64,000 bases of DNA, from NCBI GenBank assembly GCA_029258515.1, contig JARHYK010000001.1, positions 1 to 64,000 on the forward strand. The letters run 5' to 3'. Of this stretch, positions 7,077 to 16,442 are shown one piece after another. How positions within the stretch are numbered: the first letter of the stretch is position 1; every line of letters starts with the position of its first letter. Both the position numbers and the translations under genes were made by a program. Below the pieces are notes generated by a model, which searched no databases, was not told the DNA's origin, and saw only the letters and a program-made list of their open reading frames with translations. This DNA comes from Clostridia bacterium (lineage in GTDB: Bacteria > Bacillota > Clostridia > TANB77 > CAG-508).

Positions 7077-7548
7077 AGTTGATTTAATAGAATTGTTAAA
7101 AGAATATAAAGAAAACAAAGCTAAGTTAAATATTAAGGAAAAGGAGTTAAAGATAACAAAAACAAGGTTGAAAACATTAGAAGAATCTGAAACAAGTTTA
7201 ACAACAGCATATGGAATAAATCAAGATATACATAGTAAAAATCAAATAAGTAATAAAGTATTAAATAAAATAGAAGAGAATGAAAGCAAGGTAGAACAAT
7301 TAGAAGAGGAAATAAAAAAATTACAAAAAGAAGTAAAAAAATTAAAAGAGAAAGTAGAAATAGTAGATGACAGACTAGTAGGATTGAAATATAAAGAAAG
7401 AGAAATATTAATAGCCTATTATGTAGAGGGAAGAACAGCAGAAGACATTGGAAATAGATTATATTTTCAATTATTCAATCAAACTCGAAGTGATAGACAT
7501 ATACAAAGAATAATAGATAAAGCAACAGAAAAGATGATAAATTTATAA
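7069..7548 (+). CDS. ArpU/RinA-like late-gene transcriptional regulator
   Basis: 159 aa. Residues ~5-105 form a long coiled coil (EKELKITKTRLKTLE... EQLEEEIKKLQKEVKK). The C-terminus (~108-159, KYKEREILIAYYVEGRTAED) is a sigma-70 region-4-like helix-turn-helix. That layout and the position as the last gene before the packaging module match ArpU/RinA family activators of phage late promoters. RBS is GGAGG. A hairpin terminator and an AT-rich block follow. Confidence 0.75.
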   Translation: MNKVDLIELLKEYKENKAKLNIKEKELKITKTRLKTLEESETSLTTAYGINQDIHSKNQISNKVLNKIEENESKVEQLEEEIKKLQKEVKKLKEKVEIVDDRLVGLKYKEREILIAYYVEGRTAEDIGNRLYFQLFNQTRSDRHIQRIIDKATEKMINL

Positions 7549-7838
7549 AATGTCGTAAAAATGTCATAAAAATGTCGTATTATAATATATATATATATAG
7601 TATAATAACAATAGTAAAACTGTCGAAAGACAAAAATAATAAAATTAAATAAAGATGCTGAAATATATTTAGTTATGAAAGAGAGTAGATGTTAATATAT
7701 TAATGTCTACTCTTTTTAGTTATGGTATTAATGATGCTAGATAATTAATATATAAGTCATAAAATATACTCCTTTCATTTTTATTTTAATAAAAGCTTTT
7801 TCTAGCAAGGCTTTGTATATAAGAAGAGGTGTTAATAT
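7549..7838 (+). promoter_or_regulatory. 290-bp non-coding block with terminator before the packaging genes
   Basis: It contains three near-repeats of AAAATGTCRTA (7546-7580), an (AT)n tract around 7585-7600, and a long hairpin GAGTAGATG...CATCTACTC-type at ~7682-7712 followed by TTTTT, which should end the early transcript. The remainder up to 7838 is AT-rich and shows no gene. The late promoter probably lies here. Confidence 0.5.
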
Positions 7839-7961
7839 ATGGGTGAAGAAAAATTAATACAAGAATATAAAAAAGAACAATGTAGTAAATGTAATAAAAA
7901 TATAGATTGTAAAATAGTTGTAAGAGGAGATAAAGCTTATTGTACAGAAGAGGAAGAATAA
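7839..7961 (+). CDS. Small cysteine-containing phage protein
   Basis: 40 aa. ATG 7839 follows AGAAGAGGTG. It contains four cysteines (EQCSKCNK, IDCK, AYC) and may bind zinc. The stop overlaps the next start (TAATG at 7959-7963). Family unknown. Confidence 0.55.
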   Translation: MGEEKLIQEYKKEQCSKCNKNIDCKIVVRGDKAYCTEEEE

Positions 7962-8218
7962 TGGAAAGATGTTTAAAAACAAATAAAGTATGCAGTAACT
8001 GCAATATACAATGTAAGGAATGTAAATTAGATGAGTGTAAGGAAACTATAAATATGATAGATAGATTAGAAGAAAAAGAATACAATTTAAAAATAAAAAA
8101 GATAAAAGCACAATTGCCACAGGAATGTAAAGAATGCAGATTATTACAGATATTAGAGTTAGACAATCAAAAAGTGTATTGCCCCTATAGAATAAATGAT
8201 AAATGTATACTTAAATAA
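7961..8218 (+). CDS. Cysteine-rich small phage protein
   Basis: 85 aa from ATG 7961, translationally coupled to the preceding 40-aa gene. It is rich in CxxC-type spacing (CSNCNIQCKECKLDEC and CKECRLL), suggesting zinc binding. A longer frame to TTG 7940 is less likely. The pair of Cys-rich genes lies between the late regulator and HNH/terminase. Function unknown. Confidence 0.6.
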   Translation: MERCLKTNKVCSNCNIQCKECKLDECKETINMIDRLEEKEYNLKIKKIKAQLPQECKECRLLQILELDNQKVYCPYRINDKCILK

Positions 8219-8253
8219 TTTATTTTTTTATATTTGTAATAAGGAGAAGAGTT

Positions 8254-8487
8254 ATGAAAAGATTAAAATTTTTAGTAAATGTACTTGATAAATATACAGG
8301 GGAAGAATACAAAGTAGGACAAGTAAAAGAATTTAACAATAAAAGAACAGAAGAGATATTAAAAGCTATAAGATCGAATGGAGAACCATATGCTGTTATA
8401 GTAGATGAAGTAGAAGTAGCAACTAAAAAAGTAAAAGCAGAAACAGCAATAAAGAAAAGTAGAAAGAAGAATAATAATGACATATAG
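8254..8487 (+). CDS. Hypothetical phage protein upstream of HNH
   Basis: 77 aa: a compact alpha/beta N-terminus (KFLVNVLDKYTGEEYKVGQ) and a very basic C-terminus (KKSRKKNNN). Short proteins of this shape are common just before HNH genes in Firmicutes siphoviruses. RBS is AAGGAG. It overlaps the HNH start by 11 bp. Confidence 0.6.
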   Translation: MKRLKFLVNVLDKYTGEEYKVGQVKEFNNKRTEEILKAIRSNGEPYAVIVDEVEVATKKVKAETAIKKSRKKNNNDI

Positions 8488-8783
8488 AGATAATCCTATA
8501 ATTGCTGCCAAATATAAAAGCAGAAGATGGCAAAAATTAAGAAAAGAAAAACTATTATTAACAAACGGATTATGTGAAAGATGTTTAAAGAAGCGGATTA
8601 TATGTACCTGCTTATTTTATACATCATAAAGAATATGTAACTGACAAAAATTATGAAGACGATAATGTATTCTTTAATATAGATAATACTGAGAGTCTTT
8701 GCAAGAAATGTCATAATCAAGAACATTTTGGTAAAGAAGAGGAATATTGTTTTGATGAAAACGGAAATTTAATTAAGGAATAA
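8477..8783 (+). CDS. Phage HNH endonuclease, CGG +1 frameshift
   Basis: A 101-aa protein split over two frames. From ATG 8477 it reads YKSRRWQKLRKEKLLLTNG and CERCLKK, then CGG at 8594-8596; unshifted it ends after 50 aa. Skipping the C gives Gly and continues LYVPAYFIHHKEYV, the HH core, then SLCKKCHNQEH to TAA 8783. The first zinc-binding CxxC and the catalytic HH/second CxxC are in different frames, so only a shifted product is an enzyme. CLKKG before the PA-x-x-x-HH core is the family's normal sequence, which supports Gly. It sits directly before TerS, where HNH proteins assist cos cleavage and packaging. Confidence 0.88.
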
Positions 8784-8984
8784 TAAAAAGCTAATTAAGT
8801 ATAGTTGGATTAAAGATGTTTATAGATAAATATTCAGTGATTTTTTATGAAGAAACAACAAAATTCAAATAGCCCCCCTATAAATATATTTAAGTGAGTA
8901 CTATGGGAGAACGGTGAGTAGGCATTCAAAAAATACACAGCTAATTTTACGTGAGGGGTGTGGTCAAGGAGGTGCAGATAAGAA
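8784..8984 (+). other. 200-bp gap before terminase; possible cos region
   Basis: No credible gene. It contains a C-run, ATAGCCCCCCT (about 8870-8880), rare in this AT-rich sequence and positioned between HNH and TerS, where cos sites of HK97-type siphoviruses often lie. The ribosome binding site of TerS (AAGGAGG) is at its end. The cos role is an inference. Confidence 0.35.
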
Positions 8985-9374
8985 GTGGAAGAAGAGCAAA
9001 TGAAAGAAGGTCTAAGTGGACAAGCATTAATTGAAAAAAATAAAAAAGTAAAAAAAGAAATAAATAGACTAAAAAAAGTATTTAAAGAATTATCTAAAAA
9101 CAAGAAAAAAATAGCAGAAAGACTAATAGAAAATGCTGGATTCATGTCTGTAACTTTAGAAGACTTAAAGAAAGATATAATAAAATATGGAGTAAAAGAA
9201 ACTTACGTTAATGGAAAAGACCAATTTGGATTTAAAGAGTCAATAGAAAGTAAGACATATAACACTATGATAAAAAACTATATGAATATAATAAAGCAAT
9301 TAAACGATATGATGCCAGAACAAAAAAAGATTAATGAGGATGATGAATTTGATAAATTCAATGATTTAGCATGA
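8985..9374 (+). CDS. terS: Terminase small subunit (P27 type)
   Basis: 129 aa from GTG 8985, preceded by AAGGAGG. Helical; the pattern KEINRLKKVFKELSKNKKKIAERLIENAGFM in outline and KETYVNG followed by KTYNTMIKNYM is that of P27-family small terminases, which recognise the packaging site and recruit TerL. It overlaps TerL by four bases (ATGA). Confidence 0.82.
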   Translation: MEEEQMKEGLSGQALIEKNKKVKKEINRLKKVFKELSKNKKKIAERLIENAGFMSVTLEDLKKDIIKYGVKETYVNGKDQFGFKESIESKTYNTMIKNYMNIIKQLNDMMPEQKKINEDDEFDKFNDLA

Positions 9375-11083
9375 CATATATAGAAGAATATTATCAATTT
9401 TTATTAAAAAATCCAGATAAAGCAAATTACAAAGTATTAACTACATATAAGAAACTTGTTCAAGATTTATATAAATCTAAACAAGTTTCTTTTTTTAATG
9501 AAATAACAGAAGAGGATGAGATACATACATACATATTTGATTTTAAAAAAGGTAATAGACCAATTGAATTTATAGAAAAATTTTGTAAACATTCAAAAGG
9601 AAAGTGGTCGGGAAAACCTGTTATCTTAGAATTATGGCAAAAAGCTTTTATTCAAGCTTTATATGGCTTTGTAGATAAAGATACAGGCACAAGAAAATTT
9701 AAAAAAGGTATTTTATTTGTAGGAAGAAAAAATGGAAAATCAACAATAGATGCAGGACTAGGGAATTATATGCTTACATCTGCGGGAGAAGGTGGAGCTG
9801 AAGTATATTCAGTGGCAGCTAAAAAAGATCAAGCGAAAATAGTTTGGGAAGAGGCTAAAAAGATGATAAAGAAAAGCCCTTCTTTAGCTAAAAGAATAAG
9901 AACTTTAGTAAATGGATTATTTTATGATGCAACAGACAGTTTTTTCAAAGCTTTATCTAGTGATAGCAATTCGCTAGATGGTTTAAATGCTTTTTTTGTC
10001 ATAGGAGATGAAATACATGCTTGGAAGGATAAAAACTTGCTTGATGTAATGTATGATTCAATGTCTGCTAGAGAAGAACCGCTTTTGCTTGAGACATCTA
10101 CGATGGGAACTATCAGAGAAAGTGTATTTGACAATGAGTATGAATATGCTAGTGCAATAATAGATGGTTATGAGGGAAAAGAAGGTGGAATAGTAGATGA
10201 AACAGTATTAGCTATAATATATGAATTGGACAATCCTAATGAGTGGCAAGATGAAAAGAAGTGGTACAAAGCTAATCCAGGACTAGGAACAATAAAAAAA
10301 ATTAAAGATTTAAGAGATAAAGTTAATAGGGCTAAAAATAATCCAAGTGAATTAGCTAATTTACTTTGTAAAGATTTTAATGTTAGACAAAATGAACAAG
10401 ATAAATGGCTGACATTTGATATTGTAGATAATCCAATGACATATAACATAGAAGATTTATTTGATAACTATGCTGTGGGTGGAGTTGATTTATCAAGCAC
10501 AACTGACTTGACATGTGCAACGTTACTTATTATTAAAAGTGGAAGAAAATATGTGATTCAACAATATTTTATACCTAGTGAAAGATTAGAATTTAAGATA
10601 AACGATGATAAGATTCCTTATGATAAGTGGGAGAAACGTGGTCTAGTAACGATATGTGAAGGAGCAAAAGTAAAGTATAGTGATGTAACACAATGGTTTT
10701 TGAAGATGCATAATGAATATGATATATCTACATTGTGGATTGGATATGATCCTTGGAATACACAATACTGGGTAGAAGAAATGAAAGAATATGGATTTGA
10801 AATGATAGAAGTAAGACAAGGAGCAAAAACTATGAGTAATCCAATGAAACAATTAGAAGCAGATTTAATCGAAAAAAATGTGAATTATAATAATAATCCT
10901 ATTTTGAAATGGTGTTTATGTAATACAGCAGTAAAAAGAGATGATAATGATAATATGAGACCAGTTAAAGGAAAAAAACAAAGAGCAAGAATTGATGGAG
11001 CAGTAAGTTTAATTATAGCATACTGTGTTTTATTTGAAAGAATGAATGATTATTTAGTAATGCAGGAGGAAGAAAATGAATAA
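9371..11083 (+). CDS. terL: Terminase large subunit
   Basis: 570 aa. N-terminal packaging ATPase with Walker A in FVGRKNGKST (~115-125) and Walker B FFVIGDEIHAW (~208-218). The C-terminal RNase-H-like nuclease has DLSSTTD (~370), GYDPWN (~455) and RARIDGAVS (~540). It cuts concatemeric DNA and pumps it into proheads. Length and arrangement match Terminase_1 enzymes of HK97-like phages. It overlaps the portal gene by 8 bp. Confidence 0.96.
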   Translation: MTYIEEYYQFLLKNPDKANYKVLTTYKKLVQDLYKSKQVSFFNEITEEDEIHTYIFDFKKGNRPIEFIEKFCKHSKGKWSGKPVILELWQKAFIQALYGFVDKDTGTRKFKKGILFVGRKNGKSTIDAGLGNYMLTSAGEGGAEVYSVAAKKDQAKIVWEEAKKMIKKSPSLAKRIRTLVNGLFYDATDSFFKALSSDSNSLDGLNAFFVIGDEIHAWKDKNLLDVMYDSMSAREEPLLLETSTMGTIRESVFDNEYEYASAIIDGYEGKEGGIVDETVLAIIYELDNPNEWQDEKKWYKANPGLGTIKKIKDLRDKVNRAKNNPSELANLLCKDFNVRQNEQDKWLTFDIVDNPMTYNIEDLFDNYAVGGVDLSSTTDLTCATLLIIKSGRKYVIQQYFIPSERLEFKINDDKIPYDKWEKRGLVTICEGAKVKYSDVTQWFLKMHNEYDISTLWIGYDPWNTQYWVEEMKEYGFEMIEVRQGAKTMSNPMKQLEADLIEKNVNYNNNPILKWCLCNTAVKRDDNDNMRPVKGKKQRARIDGAVSLIIAYCVLFERMNDYLVMQEEENE

Positions 11084-12332
11084 AGAAAAAAGAAGTCTGT
11101 TTAACATGGTATTTGGCAAAAAAATAACGCAAGCAGTCGGAAATTATTTACAACTAATGTCTGGTTATAATTCAACATATACAGATATAGGCGACAATAT
11201 ATATGATAGCAATATTGTTAGAGAATGTATAAACACAATAGCAACACATGCTGCTAAAATGTTGCCAAAACATATAAAAAAAGTAAATGGAATAACGCAA
11301 CAATATAAAGGAGATATAAATTACTTATTAAGTGTACAACCCAATCCCATGATGACAACTTATGATTTTTTATATAAAGTAACTAGTATTCTTTATTCTG
11401 CAAATAATGTATTTATATTTATTGATAAAGATAAAAAAGGAATGATAACTGGATTTTATCCATTACATCCAGATAATTGTACTTTATACGAAAAAAACGG
11501 AAAAATATACATTAGATTTCAATTTAACGATGGAAATAGTTATTTTACATTATATGATGAAGTAATACACTTAAGAAGGTTTTTTAATAAGCATGACATT
11601 TATGGAGAAAACAATGAAGTTTTGCGAGGAGCAATAGAAACAGCCAACACAGCAACAGAAGGAATTAGAAATGCTATAAAAACTAGTACATCATTAAAAG
11701 GTGTGCTTAAATACAGTAATGCAATGCTTAAAGACAGAGATATAAAGAAGAATAGAGATCAATTTGTAAAAGACTTTATTGATAATATGGGAGATGGAAG
11801 CGGCATAGCTGGATTAGATTCAAAGGCAGAGTTTCAAGAGCTTAATCTTAAACCACTAACGTTAGATAAAGAACAATTGAAATTTGTTAATTACAATATA
11901 TTTGATTATTTTAGCATTTCGGAGAATATTGTAAGAAGTAAATTTGATGATATTGAGTGGAATGCTTTTTATGAGTCAGTAATTGAACCATTGTCGATAC
12001 AGATGAGCAATGCTTTTACTATAAAAATATTTGGAAAAGAAAGTATAAAAGCTGGACATCAAATAGTTTTTGATGTTAATAGAATAAAATATGCAAAAAC
12101 AGAGACAAAAATAAATTTATTAAAAGAAACAGCAATATTGGGTTTGTATACGATAGATGAAGCAAGAGAAATATTAGATTTGCCTGCAATAGGCGGAGAA
12201 GAAGGCAAAAAAAGATTACAAACTTTAAATGTTATAAATCAAGATATAGCAGATCAATATCAAGGAGGAAAAAATAATGGAAAAAAGAACACAGGAAATA
12301 AGACTAGCAGAAATGAGGGCAATGCAAAATGA
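11076..12332 (+). CDS. Portal protein (HK97 type)
   Basis: 418 aa, typical of HK97-family portals. Motifs: VRECINTIATHAAKMLPKH near the N-terminus, LHPDNCTLY, and the clip/stem region YFSISENIVRSKFDDIEW. The C-terminus is low-complexity (GKKNTGNKTSRNEGN). It forms the dodecameric DNA channel. It overlaps the protease gene by 56 bp, longer than usual. Confidence 0.93.
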   Translation: MNKEKRSLFNMVFGKKITQAVGNYLQLMSGYNSTYTDIGDNIYDSNIVRECINTIATHAAKMLPKHIKKVNGITQQYKGDINYLLSVQPNPMMTTYDFLYKVTSILYSANNVFIFIDKDKKGMITGFYPLHPDNCTLYEKNGKIYIRFQFNDGNSYFTLYDEVIHLRRFFNKHDIYGENNEVLRGAIETANTATEGIRNAIKTSTSLKGVLKYSNAMLKDRDIKKNRDQFVKDFIDNMGDGSGIAGLDSKAEFQELNLKPLTLDKEQLKFVNYNIFDYFSISENIVRSKFDDIEWNAFYESVIEPLSIQMSNAFTIKIFGKESIKAGHQIVFDVNRIKYAKTETKINLLKETAILGLYTIDEAREILDLPAIGGEEGKKRLQTLNVINQDIADQYQGGKNNGKKNTGNKTSRNEGNAK

Positions 12333-12861
12333 CGAAAATAAAATGAAGATTGAGGGGTATGCAGTAGTTTTTGACAGTCCTAGCCATCCAATATATGGAG
12401 AATGGATAGAATATGTTGATAGAAATGCTTTCAATGGTTGTGATATGAAAGATGTTGTACTAAGATATAATCATAAAGAAACTTACCCAATTATGGCAAG
12501 AACCAAAAATAATAGTTTAAAACTAATTGTAGATGATAAAGGATTAAAGATAGAAGCTGAACTTATTGACACGGTAAGCAATAGAGATTTATATAAATCT
12601 ATTCAAGAAGGATTAGTAGATAAAATGTCATTTAGATTCTCTGTATCAAAAAACGATTGGGATTATTCAACTACACCTACAACTAGAAGAATATTAAGAT
12701 TCGACAAAATATTTGATGTTTCAGTTGTAGATGAACCAGCTTATGAAGCGACAGAAGTGTATGCTAGAAGTAAAGAAGAAATACAAGAAGAAAAAAGAAA
12801 TTATGAAGAACAAAAATTAAAATTTGAAAAAGAAAAATTAAAACTTAAATTAAGTATATAA
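12277..12861 (+). CDS. Prohead maturation protease (HK97/U35)
   Basis: 194 aa. HK97 prohead-protease signature: GYAVVFDSPS, VLRYNHKETYPIMART with the catalytic His, and DKMSFRFSV with the Ser. It removes the scaffold part of the capsid protein during head maturation. RBS AAGGAGG lies inside the portal gene. The C-terminal ~40 residues are a charged coiled coil. Confidence 0.92.
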   Translation: MEKRTQEIRLAEMRAMQNDENKMKIEGYAVVFDSPSHPIYGEWIEYVDRNAFNGCDMKDVVLRYNHKETYPIMARTKNNSLKLIVDDKGLKIEAELIDTVSNRDLYKSIQEGLVDKMSFRFSVSKNDWDYSTTPTTRRILRFDKIFDVSVVDEPAYEATEVYARSKEEIQEEKRNYEEQKLKFEKEKLKLKLSI

Positions 12862-12966
12862 ATCCGATGAGGCATTTCGAGAGGGAGTGTCTTTTTTTGT
12901 GTGAGACAAAATAGGAGTTTTATAGAATAGCGAGAGGCTATAAAAATAAAAAATAGGAGGGTTATC

Positions 12967-14496
12967 ATGAACGATAAAAAGAAAAAAGAACTTTTAGAAA
13001 AAATAGAAAATGCTAAAGATATGGAAGAATTAAGAAGCTTACAATCAGAACTTGATTCTATAAAAGAGGAAGAAAAAAAGGCAGAAGAGGAAAAGAAAAA
13101 AATAGAAGAAGAAAGAAGTATATTAAGAAAAAATGCAGAAGAAATTGAAACAACAAATGATATTGAAAAAAGAAACTTAATAGAAGCAAATAAGATTGAA
13201 AAACCAGGAGAGGAGAGAAAAAGGTTGGAAGAAAATAATAAAGTATTAGAAGAGAGAGGACAAGATCTGAAAGACGGAAAATTAATAAAAGTGGATTATG
13301 AAGATAGAGCTGTGACTATTTCAAGTGGTTCTGTATTAGTTGAAAAAAAATATAAAAGAGATATTGATGAAAGTTTTCAGAGAGTTTCAGCATTAGTAGA
13401 TAGAACAAATTCTATTCAGTTAGATGGAGGAGACTCTTATTCTGTATCATTTGAAAAATCTTATGGAGAAGGAGATGGTAAGAATGAAGGAGAAGAATAT
13501 GCTGACGTAGAACCTGTGACTGACTATGTAGATACAGGAAGAGCTAAAATAACAGCGTATACTGAAATTACAAAAGAACTTGCAAAGCTTCCAAATGCAA
13601 ATTATCAAGCTTTAGTAGTAAAAAGAGTTAGAGATGCAATAAGAAAGAAACTTGGAAAACAAATTATAACAGGTACAGGCACAGCTAATACTATTAAAGG
13701 TATTTACAATGCAGATGAAAAAGTATTACCTAAATCAGCAGGAGCAGATATTGAATTAACAAATATAGATGAAGATACATTAAATAAAATAGTATTTGCT
13801 TATGGTGGAGATGAATCTATTGAAGATGAGCAAGAATTAGTTTTAAATAAAAGAGATATAGAAGCTTTTTCAAAAATAAAAGATGCATCTGGAAGGTTTG
13901 TATATAAAATTGCAAGAAATGGACAAACTGGAAAAATAGGATATTCACAAGGAGGAGTTGAAGTTCCTTATACTATTAATTCAGCTTGTAAGGCATTAAG
14001 TGATTCTACAACTGGAAATGGAGAATTTACAATGGTTTATGGAGCTTTATCTAGTTATGAATTACCAATATTCTCACCACTAGAAATTGAAGAGTCAAGA
14101 GATTACCAATTTAAAAAAGGTATTATAGCATATAGAGGAGATGTAATTGTTGGTGGTACTGTTTCAAAATATAAAGGATTTGTTAGAATAAAAAAAAAAA
14201 TAGTTAAACCTGAAATAAGCAATTTAACAGTAACCCCTGTAAGTGGACTGAAAGCTCCTCTAGAAGTAGAAACTAAGATTGCAGATCTTAACACAATTGG
14301 AGGAGAAGGTCCATATACTTATTCTTTAAAATCAGGTGGAGATAATACTGTTTTTAAAATAGATCAATCAACAGTAAAAGTAAAAACTAAAATAGAGACA
14401 GAGGGGACAAAAAATATAACAGTAATTGTAACAGATAAAAATAAAAAAACAAAAGAACAAAATGCTAAAATAGTAATTTCAGCAGCAGGAGTTTAA
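12967..14496 (+). CDS. Major capsid protein with delta domain and C-terminal Ig-like domain
   Basis: 509 aa. Residues ~1-110 are a Glu/Lys-rich coiled coil acting as internal scaffold (delta domain), normally cleaved by the protease. Residues ~115-405 are the HK97 fold (EKSYGEGDGKN, TGTGTANTIKGIYN, PLEIEESRDYQFKKG). From ~410 there is an extra Ig-like/BIG-type domain beginning KPEISNLTVTPVSGLKAP and ending in KNITVIVTDKNKK, probably surface-exposed decoration. RBS TAGGAGG. Confidence 0.93.
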   Translation: MNDKKKKELLEKIENAKDMEELRSLQSELDSIKEEEKKAEEEKKKIEEERSILRKNAEEIETTNDIEKRNLIEANKIEKPGEERKRLEENNKVLEERGQDLKDGKLIKVDYEDRAVTISSGSVLVEKKYKRDIDESFQRVSALVDRTNSIQLDGGDSYSVSFEKSYGEGDGKNEGEEYADVEPVTDYVDTGRAKITAYTEITKELAKLPNANYQALVVKRVRDAIRKKLGKQIITGTGTANTIKGIYNADEKVLPKSAGADIELTNIDEDTLNKIVFAYGGDESIEDEQELVLNKRDIEAFSKIKDASGRFVYKIARNGQTGKIGYSQGGVEVPYTINSACKALSDSTTGNGEFTMVYGALSSYELPIFSPLEIEESRDYQFKKGIIAYRGDVIVGGTVSKYKGFVRIKKKIVKPEISNLTVTPVSGLKAPLEVETKIADLNTIGGEGPYTYSLKSGGDNTVFKIDQSTVKVKTKIETEGTKNITVIVTDKNKKTKEQNAKIVISAAGV

Positions 14497-14511
14497 AAAT
14501 AGGAGGACTAT

Positions 14512-14811
14512 ATGGAAGAAATGTTAAAATTAGTTAAACAATGTTTAAGTATTGTAGAAACAGCAACTCTAAAAGATGAAGAATTAAAAATGCTAATACA
14601 AGCAGGTGTGTCAGATTTACAAAGACAAGGTATCAAAGCTAATTTAGATGAAAAAGATAATATAGTAAAATCTGCTATTGTTATGTTTGTAAAAGGGAAT
14701 TTTGGAAATGTAGATATTAAAGAGAAAGAATTAGCACAAAGAACATATAGTCTTCTTTGCAATAATATAAGTTTAAGTTCTGAATACAAGGTGGTGGATA
14801 ATAATGCGTGA
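14512..14811 (+). CDS. Head-tail connector (gp6-like)
   Basis: 99 aa, all-helical; the layout (LKLVKQCLSIVETATLKDEELKMLI... and KSAIVMFVKGNFG) matches HK97 gp6/phage DNA-packaging adaptor proteins that form the ring below the portal. RBS TAGGAGGA. It overlaps the next gene by 8 bp. Confidence 0.8.
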   Translation: MEEMLKLVKQCLSIVETATLKDEELKMLIQAGVSDLQRQGIKANLDEKDNIVKSAIVMFVKGNFGNVDIKEKELAQRTYSLLCNNISLSSEYKVVDNNA

Positions 14812-15124
14812 TATAAGTTGTGAATTATTAGCTACTACTTTAATAGAGAATGACATAGGAGTACAAGCAAAAGAAATTATCAAAAAGACAATCCCGATTA
14901 TAAAGGCAGAAGATATTTATGCAAGTGAATATTATAAAGCTAATCAACAAGGTCATAAGCCAAATTTAAGGCTTCGTATTAGTTCTTTAAATTATAATAA
15001 TGAAAAAGAATTAATATATATGGGAATTACTTATTCAATAATAAGAGTAAGTGAACCATATGCCGATGAAATAGTACTTATTTGTGAAAGGAAAATTAAA
15101 GATGCCAAAAACAATAGATGCTAA
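14804..15124 (+). CDS. Head closure protein
   Basis: 106 aa, beta-rich (RLRISSLNYNNEKELIYMGITYSII). Position between gp6-like and gp10-like genes and size fit the SPP1 gp16-type stopper that closes the filled head. The assignment is mainly by gene order. Confidence 0.72.
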   Translation: MRDISCELLATTLIENDIGVQAKEIIKKTIPIIKAEDIYASEYYKANQQGHKPNLRLRISSLNYNNEKELIYMGITYSIIRVSEPYADEIVLICERKIKDAKNNRC

Positions 15125-15491
15125 TTTATTAAGTAAAGAGGTTATGATATATCTCAAAGAATATAAAGAAGATATAGATGGCGAAGTAGAAACAGTAGCG
15201 AATAGTGTGGGAAAAAATGCAGTTGAAGAGCTTAAACAAATATCTCCAAACGGTGCAAGAAAAAGTTATTGCAAAGGGTGGAGACTTAAGAAAGATAAAT
15301 TAGGTAAAAATAAATATTTTGTAAAAATTTATAATAAAACAGACTATCAATTAACTCATTTGCTAGAGTTTGGTCACGCTACCAGAAATGGAGGAAAAAC
15401 TAAACCACAACCACATATTAGACCAACTGAGGAAAAATATAAGAAAGAATTTGAAAAAGAATTAAAAAAGAAAATAGGAGGTATAATATGA
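15102..15491 (+). CDS. HK97 gp10-like tail completion protein
   Basis: 129 aa from ATG 15102 (RBS GAAAGGA); a GTG at 15084 is an alternative. The C-terminal motif HLLEFGHATRNGGKTKPQPH, followed by IRPTEEKYKKEF, is diagnostic for HK97-gp10 family proteins, which join head and tail. It overlaps both neighbours. Confidence 0.9.
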   Translation: MPKTIDANLLSKEVMIYLKEYKEDIDGEVETVANSVGKNAVEELKQISPNGARKSYCKGWRLKKDKLGKNKYFVKIYNKTDYQLTHLLEFGHATRNGGKTKPQPHIRPTEEKYKKEFEKELKKKIGGII

Positions 15492-15799
15492 CATTGCAAG
15501 AACTAAAAGCACAGTGTCAAAAAGCAGGATTTAAATATGCTTATGGCAAATTTAAAGAGTCAACGGACCCTCCGCATCTAGTTGCTATAACAGTTGATAC
15601 TAATAATTTCATGGCGGACAATAAAGCTTTTTATTGTAAAATACCTATTAAGTTAGATTATACATATATAGATAAAAATGTAGAAGAACAAAATAAGATA
15701 GAAAAAGAAATTCTGAGAGATATTGCTTGGAATAAAACGGAAGAAACTTATTTGCAAAGTGAAGATGTTTGGCAAGTAAGTTATTTTTTTGAATTATAA
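15488..15799 (+). CDS. Tail terminator/minor tail protein
   Basis: 103 aa, starting at the stop of the gp10-like gene (ATGA). Its position and mixed alpha/beta sequence (GFKYAYGKFKESTDPPHLVAI) fit the tail-to-head joining (terminator) protein in HK97-like order. Sequence support is weak. Confidence 0.68.
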   Translation: MTLQELKAQCQKAGFKYAYGKFKESTDPPHLVAITVDTNNFMADNKAFYCKIPIKLDYTYIDKNVEEQNKIEKEILRDIAWNKTEETYLQSEDVWQVSYFFEL

Positions 15800-15814
15800 A
15801 GGAGGAAATAAAAA

Positions 15815-16396
15815 ATGTCAAAACAAAAAGGAAAAGTTAAGTTTGGATTATGTAATGTTCATGTTGCTAAAATGACAATAGGAGAAAATAATGAAGTTAC
15901 ATATGGACAACCAATAAAAATACCAGGAGCAGTAAAACTAAGTTTAGATGCTGAAGGAGACAATGAACCATTTTATGCAGATAATGTGAAATATTTTGAA
16001 AGTTTTGCGAATAATGGATATTCTGGAGATTTAGAAGTGGCACAATTACCAGATGAGGTTCTAAAAGAAATTTTTGGGCAAAAAGTTGATGATAATGGTG
16101 GGATTTTAGAAAATATAAATGATGTTATATCTCCATTTGCTTTAATGTATCAAATAGAAGGAGACCAAACAGGAACAAGATTCTGTTATTATCATACAAC
16201 AGCTTCTAGACCATCTGCAGAAGCAAATACAACAGAAGACACAAAGAAACCAGATACAGACACATTATCTATAACTACTTCTTCTAGACCAGATACAGGA
16301 GATATAAGATATAGATTAGCACAAAATGATACAAATAAAGCAGTATATGATGCATTCTTTAATAAAGTGCCAAAACCAGGAGAAAAAGTAGTATAG
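15815..16396 (+). CDS. Major tail protein
   Basis: 193 aa, beta-rich. VKLSLDAEGDNEPFYADN and YFESFANNGYSGDLEVAQLP are characteristic of siphovirus major tail tube proteins (phi13/TP901-1 type). RBS AAAGGAGGA. A hairpin with ACTACTTT lies just downstream (16393-16425). Confidence 0.92.
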   Translation: MSKQKGKVKFGLCNVHVAKMTIGENNEVTYGQPIKIPGAVKLSLDAEGDNEPFYADNVKYFESFANNGYSGDLEVAQLPDEVLKEIFGQKVDDNGGILENINDVISPFALMYQIEGDQTGTRFCYYHTTASRPSAEANTTEDTKKPDTDTLSITTSSRPDTGDIRYRLAQNDTNKAVYDAFFNKVPKPGEKVV

Positions 16397-16442
16397 ATAT
16401 AATCTATACTACTTTTTCTATAACAGAAAGGAAAGAATTTTT

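Noticed and set aside
8903..8920. ATG-GGA-GAA-CGG-TGA before TerS as a further CGG shift site
   Set aside because: Both frame 0 and +1 stop within a few codons and no family or downstream continuation supports a gene.
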